Assembly: GCF_900313035.1 (NCBI RefSeq)
Contig: NZ_OMPS01000046.1
Span: forward strand, 496,001-560,000
Reading direction: 5' to 3'
DNA length: 64,000 bases
DNA from: Ruegeria sp. EL01
Lineage (GTDB): Bacteria > Pseudomonadota > Alphaproteobacteria > Rhodobacterales > Rhodobacteraceae
Positions 37,440-46,496 of this stretch are shown in pieces. The notes below the pieces were generated by a model. It did no database searches. It was given only the letters and a program-made list of their open reading frames with translations, and was not told the DNA's origin. Made by a program: the position numbers and the translations under genes. Position 1 is the stretch's first letter, and each line of letters begins with the position of its first letter.

Positions 37440-38516
37440 ATGACCTCGGATCAGCAAGACACATCGGATCGCACAGGGTTAAGACTTTCGGTTGTACGCG
37501 ACACCTGCATTGTCGCCAGCCTTTTGGTCCTGGCCCTATATGCCGGGGCCGCCTTCCTGATCCCGCTGACTATGGCATTGTTGGTGAATGTTTTGATCAT
37601 CGCCCTAAGCGACCGGGTTATTGCCCTCACCCGCGCGCCGGTGTGGTTGGCGAACATCGCCGGCGTGACAGTGGTTTTGGCCGGTTTGTTCATGATCATG
37701 TATATTCTGGGCAGTCAGGCCACCCAGTTTGCACGCTCGATCGGCACTTACGAAACACAATTTGACAGCGCGGTTGATCGCATCACCGGCTTGGTGGGCA
37801 ACGATATCACCACATTCATCCGTGATAATCTGGTCAGCATTGACATGTCCTATCTGGCACGCCTGTTGCTGGGCAGCGCGACGTCCCTGCTCAACCAGTT
37901 CTTTCTGATCAGTCTTTACGTCGCGTTTTTGATGGCCGAGCGGCTGGCCTTTCGCAAGAAAATTCAGCTAGCCGCAGGCAGCCCACAAACCGGTGCCGAG
38001 TTTTCTTCGATGCTGGATGCGATATCCTTCAGCCTTCAGCGCTATGTCGGGGTTAAGACGCTCATCAGCCTGTTTACGGCCGGTATCAGTTATTCAATGT
38101 TCAAAGCTTTGGGGTTGGAATACGCCGAGACTTGGGCTGTTCTAACCTTTGCGTTGAACTTCATCCCATCAATCGGATCAATTATCGCCGTGATTTTCCC
38201 GGCAATGATCGCCCTTGTGCAATTCGACAGCATTGGCCCGTTTCTAATCATTGTTCTGGGTTGTGGTACATTGCAGTTCTTGATTGGCAACTTCTTGGAT
38301 CCGGCCCTGCTGGGACGGTCGCTGAACATGTCCACGTTCCTTGTCATTCTGGCCCTGACATTCTGGACGACGGTCTGGGGGCTGATCGGCGCGTTTCTCA
38401 GCGTGCCTTTGACAGTCTGCATTCTGATCGTCTTCAGCCACGTTCCCGCATTGCGCCCCATTGCGATCCTGATGTCTTTAGATGGCAGTCTGGGCGAAGA
38501 CGACAACAGGGCCTAA
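37440..38516 (+). CDS. AI-2E family transporter (PerM/TqsA-like)
   Basis: A 358-residue polytopic protein with about eight helices: paired helices at about 20-60, a helix at 65-90, a soluble insert at about 95-150, and a C-terminal membrane cluster including NFIPSIGSIIAV and the GNFLDPALLGRSLNMS motif. Members export autoinducer-2 or act as Na+/H+ antiporters; substrate not inferable. It appears monocistronic. Confidence 0.9.
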   Translation: MTSDQQDTSDRTGLRLSVVRDTCIVASLLVLALYAGAAFLIPLTMALLVNVLIIALSDRVIALTRAPVWLANIAGVTVVLAGLFMIMYILGSQATQFARSIGTYETQFDSAVDRITGLVGNDITTFIRDNLVSIDMSYLARLLLGSATSLLNQFFLISLYVAFLMAERLAFRKKIQLAAGSPQTGAEFSSMLDAISFSLQRYVGVKTLISLFTAGISYSMFKALGLEYAETWAVLTFALNFIPSIGSIIAVIFPAMIALVQFDSIGPFLIIVLGCGTLQFLIGNFLDPALLGRSLNMSTFLVILALTFWTTVWGLIGAFLSVPLTVCILIVFSHVPALRPIAILMSLDGSLGEDDNRA

Positions 38517-38747
38517 AGACATCGGTTGTTTGGCCAATAAATCATTCAGAAATTGTATATTTCGAATTTGACGTGTGTTAGCGTCAGGGGATCAGGCACC
38601 TCTATTTCTATTTTGAGGCTCTCGCGGACTTGAATTTTATCGCGGGGAATCGGCACCTTAGAGACGATACATAAAAATCTAATACCGCCGTCGACTAGAT
38701 TTTGAACACAAGTCAGGGCCACAGGTCCGCCACTTGAGGAGCATCAT

Positions 38748-40349
38748 ATGTCACCAACAAAACCGCCCCATGACAACTGGACCAAAAAGCTGGCCACCGC
38801 AGCAATCGCAGCGTGTCTAGCCATTCCCGCGTGGGCGCAGGATCTGAAGCCCAATATCCTTGTCATCTGGGGCGATGATATCGGACAATCCAACATCTCG
38901 GCTTATACAATGGGTCTGATGGGATACCGGACCCCCAACATCGACCGCGTTGCCCGGGAAGGTATGATCTTTACCGACTATTATGGCGAACAATCCTGCA
39001 CCGCAGGTCGATCGTCGTACATCATGGGTCAATCGGTGTTCCGCACGGGCCTGTCCAAAGTGGGTCTACCCGGTGCGAAAGAGGGCATGCAGATCGAGGA
39101 TCCGACCATTGCTGGTCTGTTGAAAGACCACGGTTATGTCACGGGCCAATTCGGCAAAAATCATCTGGGAGATCGAGATGAACATCTACCGACAAACCAC
39201 GGATTTGATGAATTTTTCGGAAATCTCTATCACCTAAACGCAGAGGAAGAACCCGAGCATGAGGATTATCCCGGCGAGGCCATTCTGCCGGATGGCAAGA
39301 CCTTCCGCGAGGCCTATGGCCCGCGTGGCGTAATACGGTCTTCTGCTAGCGGCTTGATCCAAGACACCGGGCCGTTGACAAGAAAGCGGATGGAAACGGT
39401 AGACGAGGAAACGCTTGATGTCGCGATTGAGTTCATTCGCGAGGCCAACCAAAACGGAACCCCATTCTATGTCTGGTGGAATGGCACGCGGATGCACTTT
39501 CGCACGCATGTAAAAGATGAGATGCGTGCGCAGGCGAATGAAATGATCGGTCGCGTGGCGGATGAATACACTGCAGGTATGATCGAACATGACATACAGG
39601 TCGGGCAATTACTTGATTTGCTGGATGAATTGGGCATTTCGGACAACACCATCGTCCACTATTCGACGGACAATGGCCCGCATTACAACACCTGGCCGGA
39701 TGCGGCCTCAACCCCGTTTTGGGGTGAGAAGAACACCAACTGGGAAGGCGGTTGGCGGGTGCCTTCAATGGTACGCTGGCCCGGTAAGATCGAGGCTGGT
39801 TCAGTCACCAACGAGATCGTGCACCACATGGATTGGTTACCAACCTATCTGGCAGTCGCTGGAGACCCGGACATCAAAGAGAAGCTGAAAACCGGATATG
39901 CCTCACCCGAAATGGGCCGGGACTACAAAGTGCATCTGGACGGGTACAACATACTGCCACTTCTGACCGGTGAAACCATCGAAAGCCCGCGTCGCGAGAT
40001 TTTCTATTTCACCGATGATGGTGATCTGTCGGCACTTAGGTTTGACGATTGGAAACTAATCTTCCTGGAGCAGAAGGCCTGGGCCACACTGCGCGCTTGG
40101 ATGGAACCTTTCACCGAGCTTCGCGTGCCGATCATCGTCAATCTGCGGCGTGATCCCTATGAACGCGGGTATCGCACATCGAACACCTATTATGACTGGA
40201 TGATCGATCGTGTGTTCTTTCTGGTTCCGGCGCAGCAGTATGTAGGAAACTTCCTGGGCACCTTCCAGGAATTCCCGCCGCGCCAGAAAGCAGCCAGCTT
40301 CAGTCTGGATCAGGTGATGGAGAAGCTGACCACGCCCACTTCAAACTAG
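38748..40349 (+). CDS. Exported type I sulfatase
   Basis: A 533-residue arylsulfatase-family enzyme with signal peptide (about 13-30, AWA-Q). Metal ligands Asp43/Asp44 (WGDDIG) and the maturation motif CTAGR with Cys84, to be oxidised to formylglycine, are intact; YSTDNGPH is the third ligand region. It would cleave sulfate esters in the periplasm or outside the cell, as expected of bacteria feeding on algal sulfated glycans. No sulfatase-modifying enzyme gene is in the window. TGAGGAG precedes the ATG. Followed by the HAD phosphatase gene across a hairpin. Confidence 0.92.
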   Translation: MSPTKPPHDNWTKKLATAAIAACLAIPAWAQDLKPNILVIWGDDIGQSNISAYTMGLMGYRTPNIDRVAREGMIFTDYYGEQSCTAGRSSYIMGQSVFRTGLSKVGLPGAKEGMQIEDPTIAGLLKDHGYVTGQFGKNHLGDRDEHLPTNHGFDEFFGNLYHLNAEEEPEHEDYPGEAILPDGKTFREAYGPRGVIRSSASGLIQDTGPLTRKRMETVDEETLDVAIEFIREANQNGTPFYVWWNGTRMHFRTHVKDEMRAQANEMIGRVADEYTAGMIEHDIQVGQLLDLLDELGISDNTIVHYSTDNGPHYNTWPDAASTPFWGEKNTNWEGGWRVPSMVRWPGKIEAGSVTNEIVHHMDWLPTYLAVAGDPDIKEKLKTGYASPEMGRDYKVHLDGYNILPLLTGETIESPRREIFYFTDDGDLSALRFDDWKLIFLEQKAWATLRAWMEPFTELRVPIIVNLRRDPYERGYRTSNTYYDWMIDRVFFLVPAQQYVGNFLGTFQEFPPRQKAASFSLDQVMEKLTTPTSN

Positions 40350-40370
40350 GGTCGCGTGATCAAGACATTC

Positions 40371-40396
40371 AAGGGCCGCAAGTTTAAGCGGCCCTT
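40371..40396 (+). other. Stable hairpin between sulfatase and HAD genes
   Basis: AAGGGCCGC (40371-40379) pairs perfectly with GCGGCCCTT (40388-40396) around an eight-base loop. No U-run follows, so it is more likely an mRNA processing/stability hairpin or partial attenuator than a full terminator. Confidence 0.6.
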
Positions 40397-40419
40397 GGCG
40401 TATCAATAGGAGCTTGAAC

Positions 40420-41394
40420 ATGCTGCGTCTCGCCTGTGCTGTCATTGTTGCGACCGTCCCGCTGGCAACCTGGGCCGACCCGTTGCCAAGCTGGAACAAC
40501 ACCGAGGCCCGTAACCGGATCACGGCGTTTGTCGAGGCGGTCACGGATCCAACGAATTCCGACTATGTCACGCCGTCTGATCGGATTGCCGTGTTCGACA
40601 ATGACGGGACGCTTTGGGCGGAACAGCCTGTCTATTTCCAGTTTATCTTTGCGGTGGACAGGTTGGCCGAACTGGCCCAACAGGACCCTGCGATCCTGAC
40701 AACCCCGGCGCTACAAGCGGCGGCGGACGGCGATCTGGCAACGGTCTTGCAGGGCGGTCATGACGCCTTGATCGAAGTCGTGAATGCCTCACATTCCGGC
40801 ACCAGCGTCGATGAGTTTCAGGCTGCGGTGGCCGACTGGCTGGACAAGTCCCAACACGCTGACACTGGTTTGCCCTACAATGAAATGACCTATCAGCCGA
40901 TGGTCGAACTGTTGCGGTATCTACGCGACGAAGGGTTCAAAACCTATATCGTCTCCGGCGGTGGCATTCATTTCATGCGCGTCTTCGCCGAGGATGCCTA
41001 TGGCATCCCCCCTGAACAGGTTCTGGGCACCTACGGAAACAGCGTGATCGAAGATGTTGACGGCGTTCCAACTGTCATCAAAGCCCCGGGGATAGCGTTC
41101 ATCGACGACAAGGAAGGCAAGCCAATCAACATCGAACGCACGATCGGCAAGCGACCGATCTTGGCTGGTGGAAACTCCGACGGGGATTTTGCGATGATGG
41201 AATGGACAACGGCTGGCGAAGGTCCTCGATTGGGTGTTCTGATCCACCACACGGATGCAGACCGGGAATGGGCCTATGACCGCGACAGCCCGATTGGTCA
41301 ACTGGTCGACGGTCTGGATAAGGGGCCCACGATGGGATGGGTCATCGTGGATATGGCGCAGGACTGGTCACGCATCTACACTGGGGCGAACTGA
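40420..41394 (+). CDS. Exported HAD-superfamily phosphatase
   Basis: A 324-residue periplasmic phosphatase: signal peptide about 1-18 (TWA-D), then HAD motif I FDNDGTLW (about 57-64), motif II IVSGGGIHF, and motif IV GNSDGDFAM. The substrate is unknown. ATG at 40420 has AGGAGC upstream; a TTG six bases earlier is less likely. It lies 70 bases after the sulfatase stop and 24 before the cardiolipin synthase start, consistent with one transcript. Confidence 0.87.
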   Translation: MLRLACAVIVATVPLATWADPLPSWNNTEARNRITAFVEAVTDPTNSDYVTPSDRIAVFDNDGTLWAEQPVYFQFIFAVDRLAELAQQDPAILTTPALQAAADGDLATVLQGGHDALIEVVNASHSGTSVDEFQAAVADWLDKSQHADTGLPYNEMTYQPMVELLRYLRDEGFKTYIVSGGGIHFMRVFAEDAYGIPPEQVLGTYGNSVIEDVDGVPTVIKAPGIAFIDDKEGKPINIERTIGKRPILAGGNSDGDFAMMEWTTAGEGPRLGVLIHHTDADREWAYDRDSPIGQLVDGLDKGPTMGWVIVDMAQDWSRIYTGAN

Positions 41395-41418
41395 ACGACC
41401 CCGGAGTCACCCAATCCT

Positions 41419-42831
41419 ATGTGGACATTGCTCTTTTCCGTCTTCGTTTTTGCCCTGTATGCCACGGCGGTCGTGTTTTCCGTGCGTGCGGCACAGACCG
41501 CACGCACGCCACAGGGCGCCGTCGGTTGGGCGGTGTTTTTGTTATCAGCGCCCTTCTTTGCGGTGCCTATGTATCTGTTTCTGGGACATCACCGGTTTCG
41601 CGGCTACCGGATTGCCCGGCAGGAAAGTGAACGGGTTGTCGAAGGCATCAAGACCTTCGCCGACTATTCCAAGCCTGACCCTTCGTCGATGTCGATCAAC
41701 CCTCGCCCATTTGAGTTTCTGGCTCATTTGCCCGTCTCACGTGGCAATGGCGCGCAGTTGCTGATTGATGGGCAGGCAACGTTTGACGCCATCTTTGACG
41801 CGATCGACGCCGCCAAAAGCTATGTCCTGATTCAGTTCTACATCATCCGTGACGATGCGCTGGGGCAAAAGCTGCAGGAAAAGCTGATCCAGGCCTCAAA
41901 GCGAGGCATTCACGTGCGGTTCATGACCGACGCTGTTGGAAGCTACGGCTTGCCGAAGCAATATCTGGAAACCATGCAGGAAGCCGGGATAGATGTTGCC
42001 GATCCGCGGCAACAACGCGGCCCCAATTTTCGCTTTCAGCTCAATTACCGCAATCACCGTAAAACTGTCATCATTGACGGCGAAACCGGCTTTATCGGCG
42101 GGCACAACGTAGGCGTCGAGTATCTGGGCGAAGACCCACATTTTGGTCACTGGCGTGATACTCATTTAAAGATGACCGGGCATGTGGTTCGACAACTGCA
42201 GCTCATTTTCTCTGAGGATTGGCACTGGGCCCATGACGAAGACCTGATCGACCATCTGGACTGGGCCGGCAGCGTGTCAGAGCAGGATATGAATGCCCTG
42301 CTGGTGGCGACCGGTCCCGGGGACGACACTGAAACCGGGGCGATGATGTTTTTTTCGGCCATTGCCGAGGCCAAAGAACGACTATGGATCGCATCGCCCT
42401 ATTTTGTTCCGGACATCGACATCATGACGGCGCTGCAGCACGCTGCCATGCGCGGCGTAGATGTGCGTATTCTTGTCCCCGAGGTGATCGACCACCGCCT
42501 GCCCTGGTTGGCTGCTTTCGCCTACTTTGACGAAATTCGAGACTGTGGCGCACGGGTGTTTCGCTACACCGATGGCTTCATGCATCAGAAGGTTTTTGTG
42601 GTCGATGACACCTTGATGGCGGTCGGCACAACCAACCTCGACAACCGCTCTTTCCGTCTGAATTTTGAGGCGATGGCCCTGTTCTTCGACACCCGCGCCG
42701 CTCATGACGTGGAACAAATGCTGCTGGCCGATTTCGAAGCGAGTTACGAGCTGACACGGTCCCTGTCTCAGCAACCGGCCCATATCCGGTTCGGCGCCCC
42801 GTTGGCCCGTTTGTTCGCACCGATCCTCTAG
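41419..42831 (+). CDS. cls: Cardiolipin synthase (phospholipase D superfamily)
   Basis: A 470-residue inner-membrane enzyme with two N-terminal helices (about 3-23 and 33-53) and two PLD motifs: RNHRKTVIIDGETGFIGG (about 213-230) and FMHQKVFVVDDTLMAVGT (about 387-404). Bacterial Cls condenses two phosphatidylglycerols (or PG and PE) into cardiolipin. Length and topology match ClsA-type enzymes. It follows the HAD gene and its stop is embedded in a CTAG shared with the convergent channel gene. Confidence 0.93.
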   Translation: MWTLLFSVFVFALYATAVVFSVRAAQTARTPQGAVGWAVFLLSAPFFAVPMYLFLGHHRFRGYRIARQESERVVEGIKTFADYSKPDPSSMSINPRPFEFLAHLPVSRGNGAQLLIDGQATFDAIFDAIDAAKSYVLIQFYIIRDDALGQKLQEKLIQASKRGIHVRFMTDAVGSYGLPKQYLETMQEAGIDVADPRQQRGPNFRFQLNYRNHRKTVIIDGETGFIGGHNVGVEYLGEDPHFGHWRDTHLKMTGHVVRQLQLIFSEDWHWAHDEDLIDHLDWAGSVSEQDMNALLVATGPGDDTETGAMMFFSAIAEAKERLWIASPYFVPDIDIMTALQHAAMRGVDVRILVPEVIDHRLPWLAAFAYFDEIRDCGARVFRYTDGFMHQKVFVVDDTLMAVGTTNLDNRSFRLNFEAMALFFDTRAAHDVEQMLLADFEASYELTRSLSQQPAHIRFGAPLARLFAPIL

Positions 42832-43262
42832 GAAAAGAAGTTCTCCTGAAACACCCGTGTCATCAGCGCCACCATGTAAGCCGTCGACAATCCGAATGCC
42901 AAAAGCCCGGCCACAGCCGCAAATGAGCCAAAGATTCGCAAACCTTCCCCCAACACGATGTCGCCATAGCCAAGGGTTGTGAACGTCACCAACGAGAAAT
43001 AAAGGGCCGAATTCCAATCCGCCAACACCTCAAGCAACACCCAAACAATGGCCCAGATCCAAACCTGGATCGTGTGTGTTGCGACAATGAAGGCCAGCGC
43101 AGTGGCAATCGGGCCGGCCGTGCCCATGAACAAGCCGCGTGCTGACCATTTTGCTTCCATTTTCATGATGGCCACAGTGCACCAGGTCAGCAAAAGGATC
43201 TCGATCACGATGCAAAGACCCAGAAAAGTACTGCCCCAAAAGATCTGATGCGGCAACGTCAT
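42828..43262 (-). CDS. Small potassium-channel-like protein (Ion_trans_2)
   Basis: A 144-residue membrane protein with hydrophobic segments at about 9-33, 43-63, 66-84 and 115-135. The selectivity filter TTLGYGD lies at about residues 92-98, between the last two helices, so the pore unit is complete. It lacks a recognisable cytosolic gating domain. Its stop TAG overlaps the cls stop on the other strand in a palindromic CTAG. Ion selectivity is inferred from the filter alone. Confidence 0.82.
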   Translation of the reverse strand: MTLPHQIFWGSTFLGLCIVIEILLLTWCTVAIMKMEAKWSARGLFMGTAGPIATALAFIVATHTIQVWIWAIVWVLLEVLADWNSALYFSLVTFTTLGYGDIVLGEGLRIFGSFAAVAGLLAFGLSTAYMVALMTRVFQENFFS

Positions 43263-43437
43263 GTTTTTACATCCTGAATTGCGGCTTCGGTTTGTCCGTG
43301 CAGAATGACCTTTGACGCCCCCAGGTACAAGCCCGACCCTGCATCAGTTTGCCTGCGGCGAATGGAACCGGATACGTGTCAGCACTGGACAGGTACGCAA
43401 ACAGTTGCACATCCTACGCAGTAAGACAGGTCAGACC

Positions 43438-44085
43438 ATGTTATTGAACATTGACAACATCCAGAAATCCTATCCGGGCGGGCGACCTGTTTTACGGGGC
43501 GTTTCGTTGACACTGGATCAGGGTCAAACGCTTGCGCTAACCGGGGAAAGTGGCAGCGGCAAAAGCACTTTGTTGAATCTGGCAGGCGCGCTGGACAGTT
43601 TTGATGAGGGCGAGATCACGCTCGATGGAAAGCAATTGTCACCATTAGATGATGCGGGTCGTGCGCAACTGCGTCGCAACAGCGTTTCGCTGGTGTTTCA
43701 GCAATTCAACCTGATACCGTCTTTGACAGTTCTCCAGAACCTGACGTTCCACGCGCGGCTCGCCGAATGTCATGATCCAGAGTGGACCCTGCACCTGGCG
43801 GACAGGCTGGGCGTGGCGGATGTGCTGGATCGGTACCCCGAAAACCTGTCTGGAGGGCAGCAACAACGGGTGGCGATCGGGCGCGCCATGGCCGTGCGCC
43901 CCAAGTTACTTTTGGCAGACGAACCCACCGGAAATCTGGACGAAACCGCCAGCGCAAACGTGCTGGACCTGATGTTGGCGCTGGTCGTAGACACCGGGGC
44001 TGCTTTGCTGCTGGTCACCCATTCGCTTGATATCGCCGCGCGGTTGGACCGTCGTGTTCATCTGGCTGGCGGGCATGTTCAGTGA
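43438..44085 (+). CDS. ABC transporter ATP-binding protein (LolD/MacB/AttE-type)
   Basis: A 215-residue ATPase: Walker A GESGSGKST (about 37-45), Q-loop FQQFNLIPS, signature LSGGQQQR, Walker B LLLADEPTGNLDE and the switch His in VTHS. The LolD/MacB family drives mechanotransmission or lipoprotein-type export rather than import. The ATG at 43438 fits family length; a longer frame from 43312 has no homology. The stop overlaps the permease GTG by four bases. Confidence 0.93.
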   Translation: MLLNIDNIQKSYPGGRPVLRGVSLTLDQGQTLALTGESGSGKSTLLNLAGALDSFDEGEITLDGKQLSPLDDAGRAQLRRNSVSLVFQQFNLIPSLTVLQNLTFHARLAECHDPEWTLHLADRLGVADVLDRYPENLSGGQQQRVAIGRAMAVRPKLLLADEPTGNLDETASANVLDLMLALVVDTGAALLLVTHSLDIAARLDRRVHLAGGHVQ

Positions 44086-46496
44086 CGCAAACGGTCCTAC
44101 AGGCCCTGCTGTCTCATTGGCGCGCGCATCGCCTACAACTTGGAACATTGCTGATCGGTATCGCGCTGGCCACGGGTCTTTGGTCGGCCGTTCAGGCCAT
44201 CAACGCCGAAGCGCGGGCAAGCTATGCGCGGGCGAATGCCCAATTGGCGCTTGGACAGTTTGACGAATTGCGAAACCCCACCGGACCCATCCCTGTTTCA
44301 CGCTATGTTGATCTTCGTCGCGCCGGATGGCAGGTCGCTGCTGTTTTGGAAGGTCCCTATCGGGTTGGTACGCGCCATGTGCACCTGATGGGTGTGGATA
44401 TGGTGGCCTACCCGGCCCTGCCCGCCATCGTCGAAGCGGAACAGAGTGCCGTCCCCCCAAACCCAGCCGATATGCTGACCGCCCCGGGGCGCGTGCTGGC
44501 CTCGCCGGAACTGGCGCCGTTGCTGCGCGAACAGGGTGACTTGCCTCCGATACTGGAAAGCGCGGCCTTGCCGCCAGACGTTATATTGACGGATATTGGT
44601 GTCGCCGAAGTGTTGCTGGACCAGCGAGGGGAAATCTCGCGCTTGGTTATACTACCGGACCAGCCCCAGCTGGTTCCTGCCTTGTCTGACATCGCGCCGG
44701 ACTTGCAGCGGTTTAGCCCCTCATCCCAAGTGGATACTGCCCAACTGACGGACAGCTTTCACTTGAACCTGTCCGCCTTTGGCATGCTGTCTTTTGCCGT
44801 CGGTTTATTCATCGTTCATGGAACCGTCGGGCTGGCATTTGCCCAGCGGCGCGGCATGATCAGAACGCTGCGCGCGCTTGGTGTGTCAATGCGCCGTTTG
44901 GTGGTGCTGATCCTGGCCGAACTGACGTTGCTTGCAGTGATCGGCGGGGCACTGGGTCTGGTACTAGGCTTCTTTATCGCTGGCGCACTGCTGCCGGATG
45001 TGGCCGCAACACTGCGCGGTTTATACGGCGCCTCGGTCAGCGGACAGATGTCCTTGCGCCCGGAATGGGCTGCAGCAGGTATTGCCATGGCGGTGGCCGG
45101 AACGCTGCTTGCCAGCGGCCAGGCGCTCTGGCGTTTGTCACACATGCCGATACTGGCCGGCCCGGGGTTGCGCGCATGGCAGGATAACGCCCCGGCGCGC
45201 CGCATGACCGCGCTGGCCGGCTTGGTTTTGATTGCGGGCGGAGTATTTGCATATCTAAGTGTCGGAGGTCTGATCGCAGGATTTGTTCTTCTTGCAGGTT
45301 TGCTCACCGGCACTGCTTTGTTACTGCCCCTGCTTTTGTCTGGTGTCCTTGCCCTGTTTGCGCGGCGCGCGCAGGGACCGGTTGCGCAATGGGTCTGGGC
45401 GGATATGCGAGCGCAATTGCCCGGCCTGTCCCTTGCGTTGATGGCGTTACTGCTGGCCCTCGCAACCAATATCGGCGTTGGAACAATGGTCTCAAGCTTT
45501 CGCCTGACCTTTGTCGGTTGGTTGGATCAGCGTTTGACCTCCGAGCTTTACGTCACAGCCGTCAACAACCAGCAAGGTCAGGAGATATCCGACTGGCTTC
45601 AGCCACGCGTCGACGCCATCCTACCGCTTCGCACTGTCGAACTGGCGCACGAAACAGGGCCGTTATTCTTGTACGGAATCGTCGATGACCCTGTATACCG
45701 GCTGCACTGGCCTTTGATCGCATCGTCAGCAGGCGTTTGGGATGATGTCATGGCCGGACGGGCTGCTTTGATCAACGAACAGCTGGCACGTCGCGCCGAC
45801 CTCTGGCCCGGTGATACGCTTGAGCTTCGTCCCGGTCGCGTTCTGACCATTTCAGGCGTCTATTCCGACTATGGTAACCCAACCGGGCAAGCCATCGTTT
45901 CAATGGCACAGATGGATCAGATCGCACCGGGCACCGAAACACGTCGGTTTGGGATACGTATGCCGTCGGACAAGGCGACCGAGATGGCACAGGACTTACG
46001 AAACCAGTTTGATTTGCCCCGGCAAGCCGTGGTTCACCAGGCAGCGATGAAGGCGCAGTCACGGGCCATTTTCGAAAAAACCTTTGTTGTGACCTCAGCG
46101 CTGAATGTTCTGACCCTTGGCGTGGCCGGCTTTGCCATTCTCACCAGTCTGCTGACCTTGTGGACGCAGCGCCTGCCACACATCGCGCCTGTCTGGGCGC
46201 TGGGTCTGAACCGGACACAACTGGCCAAACTTGAACTGATGCGCAGTGTCACACTCGCCGCGCTTACGGCGTGCCTGGCCTTGCTGCTTGGGTTGGTTCT
46301 GTCCTGGGTTTTGTTGACCGTGATCAACGTACAGGCCTTTGGCTGGCGCCTGCCCATGTATGTTTTTCCGTGGGATTGGCTCTATCTGCTTGTCCTGACA
46401 CTGTTGGCGGCACTTATCGCAGCAGCCCTGCCCGCGCTGCGATTACTGCGCCTGCCGCCTGCCGATTTGCTGAAGGTTTTTGCCAGTGAGCGTTAG
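44082..46496 (+). CDS. FtsX-like ABC permease (AttFG-type)
   Basis: An 804-residue permease starting at GTG (GTGA overlap with the ATPase). One N-terminal helix, a periplasmic domain (about 35-230), a block of helices (about 230-465) and a second periplasmic domain lead to the final FtsX core (about 660-795, with LRLPPADLLK at the end). This is two FtsX-like halves in one chain. In Agrobacterium the related system is split as AttF/AttG. The cargo is unknown; the downstream AttH-like gene suggests a lipid or hydrophobic molecule. Confidence 0.88.
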   Translation: MTQTVLQALLSHWRAHRLQLGTLLIGIALATGLWSAVQAINAEARASYARANAQLALGQFDELRNPTGPIPVSRYVDLRRAGWQVAAVLEGPYRVGTRHVHLMGVDMVAYPALPAIVEAEQSAVPPNPADMLTAPGRVLASPELAPLLREQGDLPPILESAALPPDVILTDIGVAEVLLDQRGEISRLVILPDQPQLVPALSDIAPDLQRFSPSSQVDTAQLTDSFHLNLSAFGMLSFAVGLFIVHGTVGLAFAQRRGMIRTLRALGVSMRRLVVLILAELTLLAVIGGALGLVLGFFIAGALLPDVAATLRGLYGASVSGQMSLRPEWAAAGIAMAVAGTLLASGQALWRLSHMPILAGPGLRAWQDNAPARRMTALAGLVLIAGGVFAYLSVGGLIAGFVLLAGLLTGTALLLPLLLSGVLALFARRAQGPVAQWVWADMRAQLPGLSLALMALLLALATNIGVGTMVSSFRLTFVGWLDQRLTSELYVTAVNNQQGQEISDWLQPRVDAILPLRTVELAHETGPLFLYGIVDDPVYRLHWPLIASSAGVWDDVMAGRAALINEQLARRADLWPGDTLELRPGRVLTISGVYSDYGNPTGQAIVSMAQMDQIAPGTETRRFGIRMPSDKATEMAQDLRNQFDLPRQAVVHQAAMKAQSRAIFEKTFVVTSALNVLTLGVAGFAILTSLLTLWTQRLPHIAPVWALGLNRTQLAKLELMRSVTLAALTACLALLLGLVLSWVLLTVINVQAFGWRLPMYVFPWDWLYLLVLTLLAALIAAALPALRLLRLPPADLLKVFASER

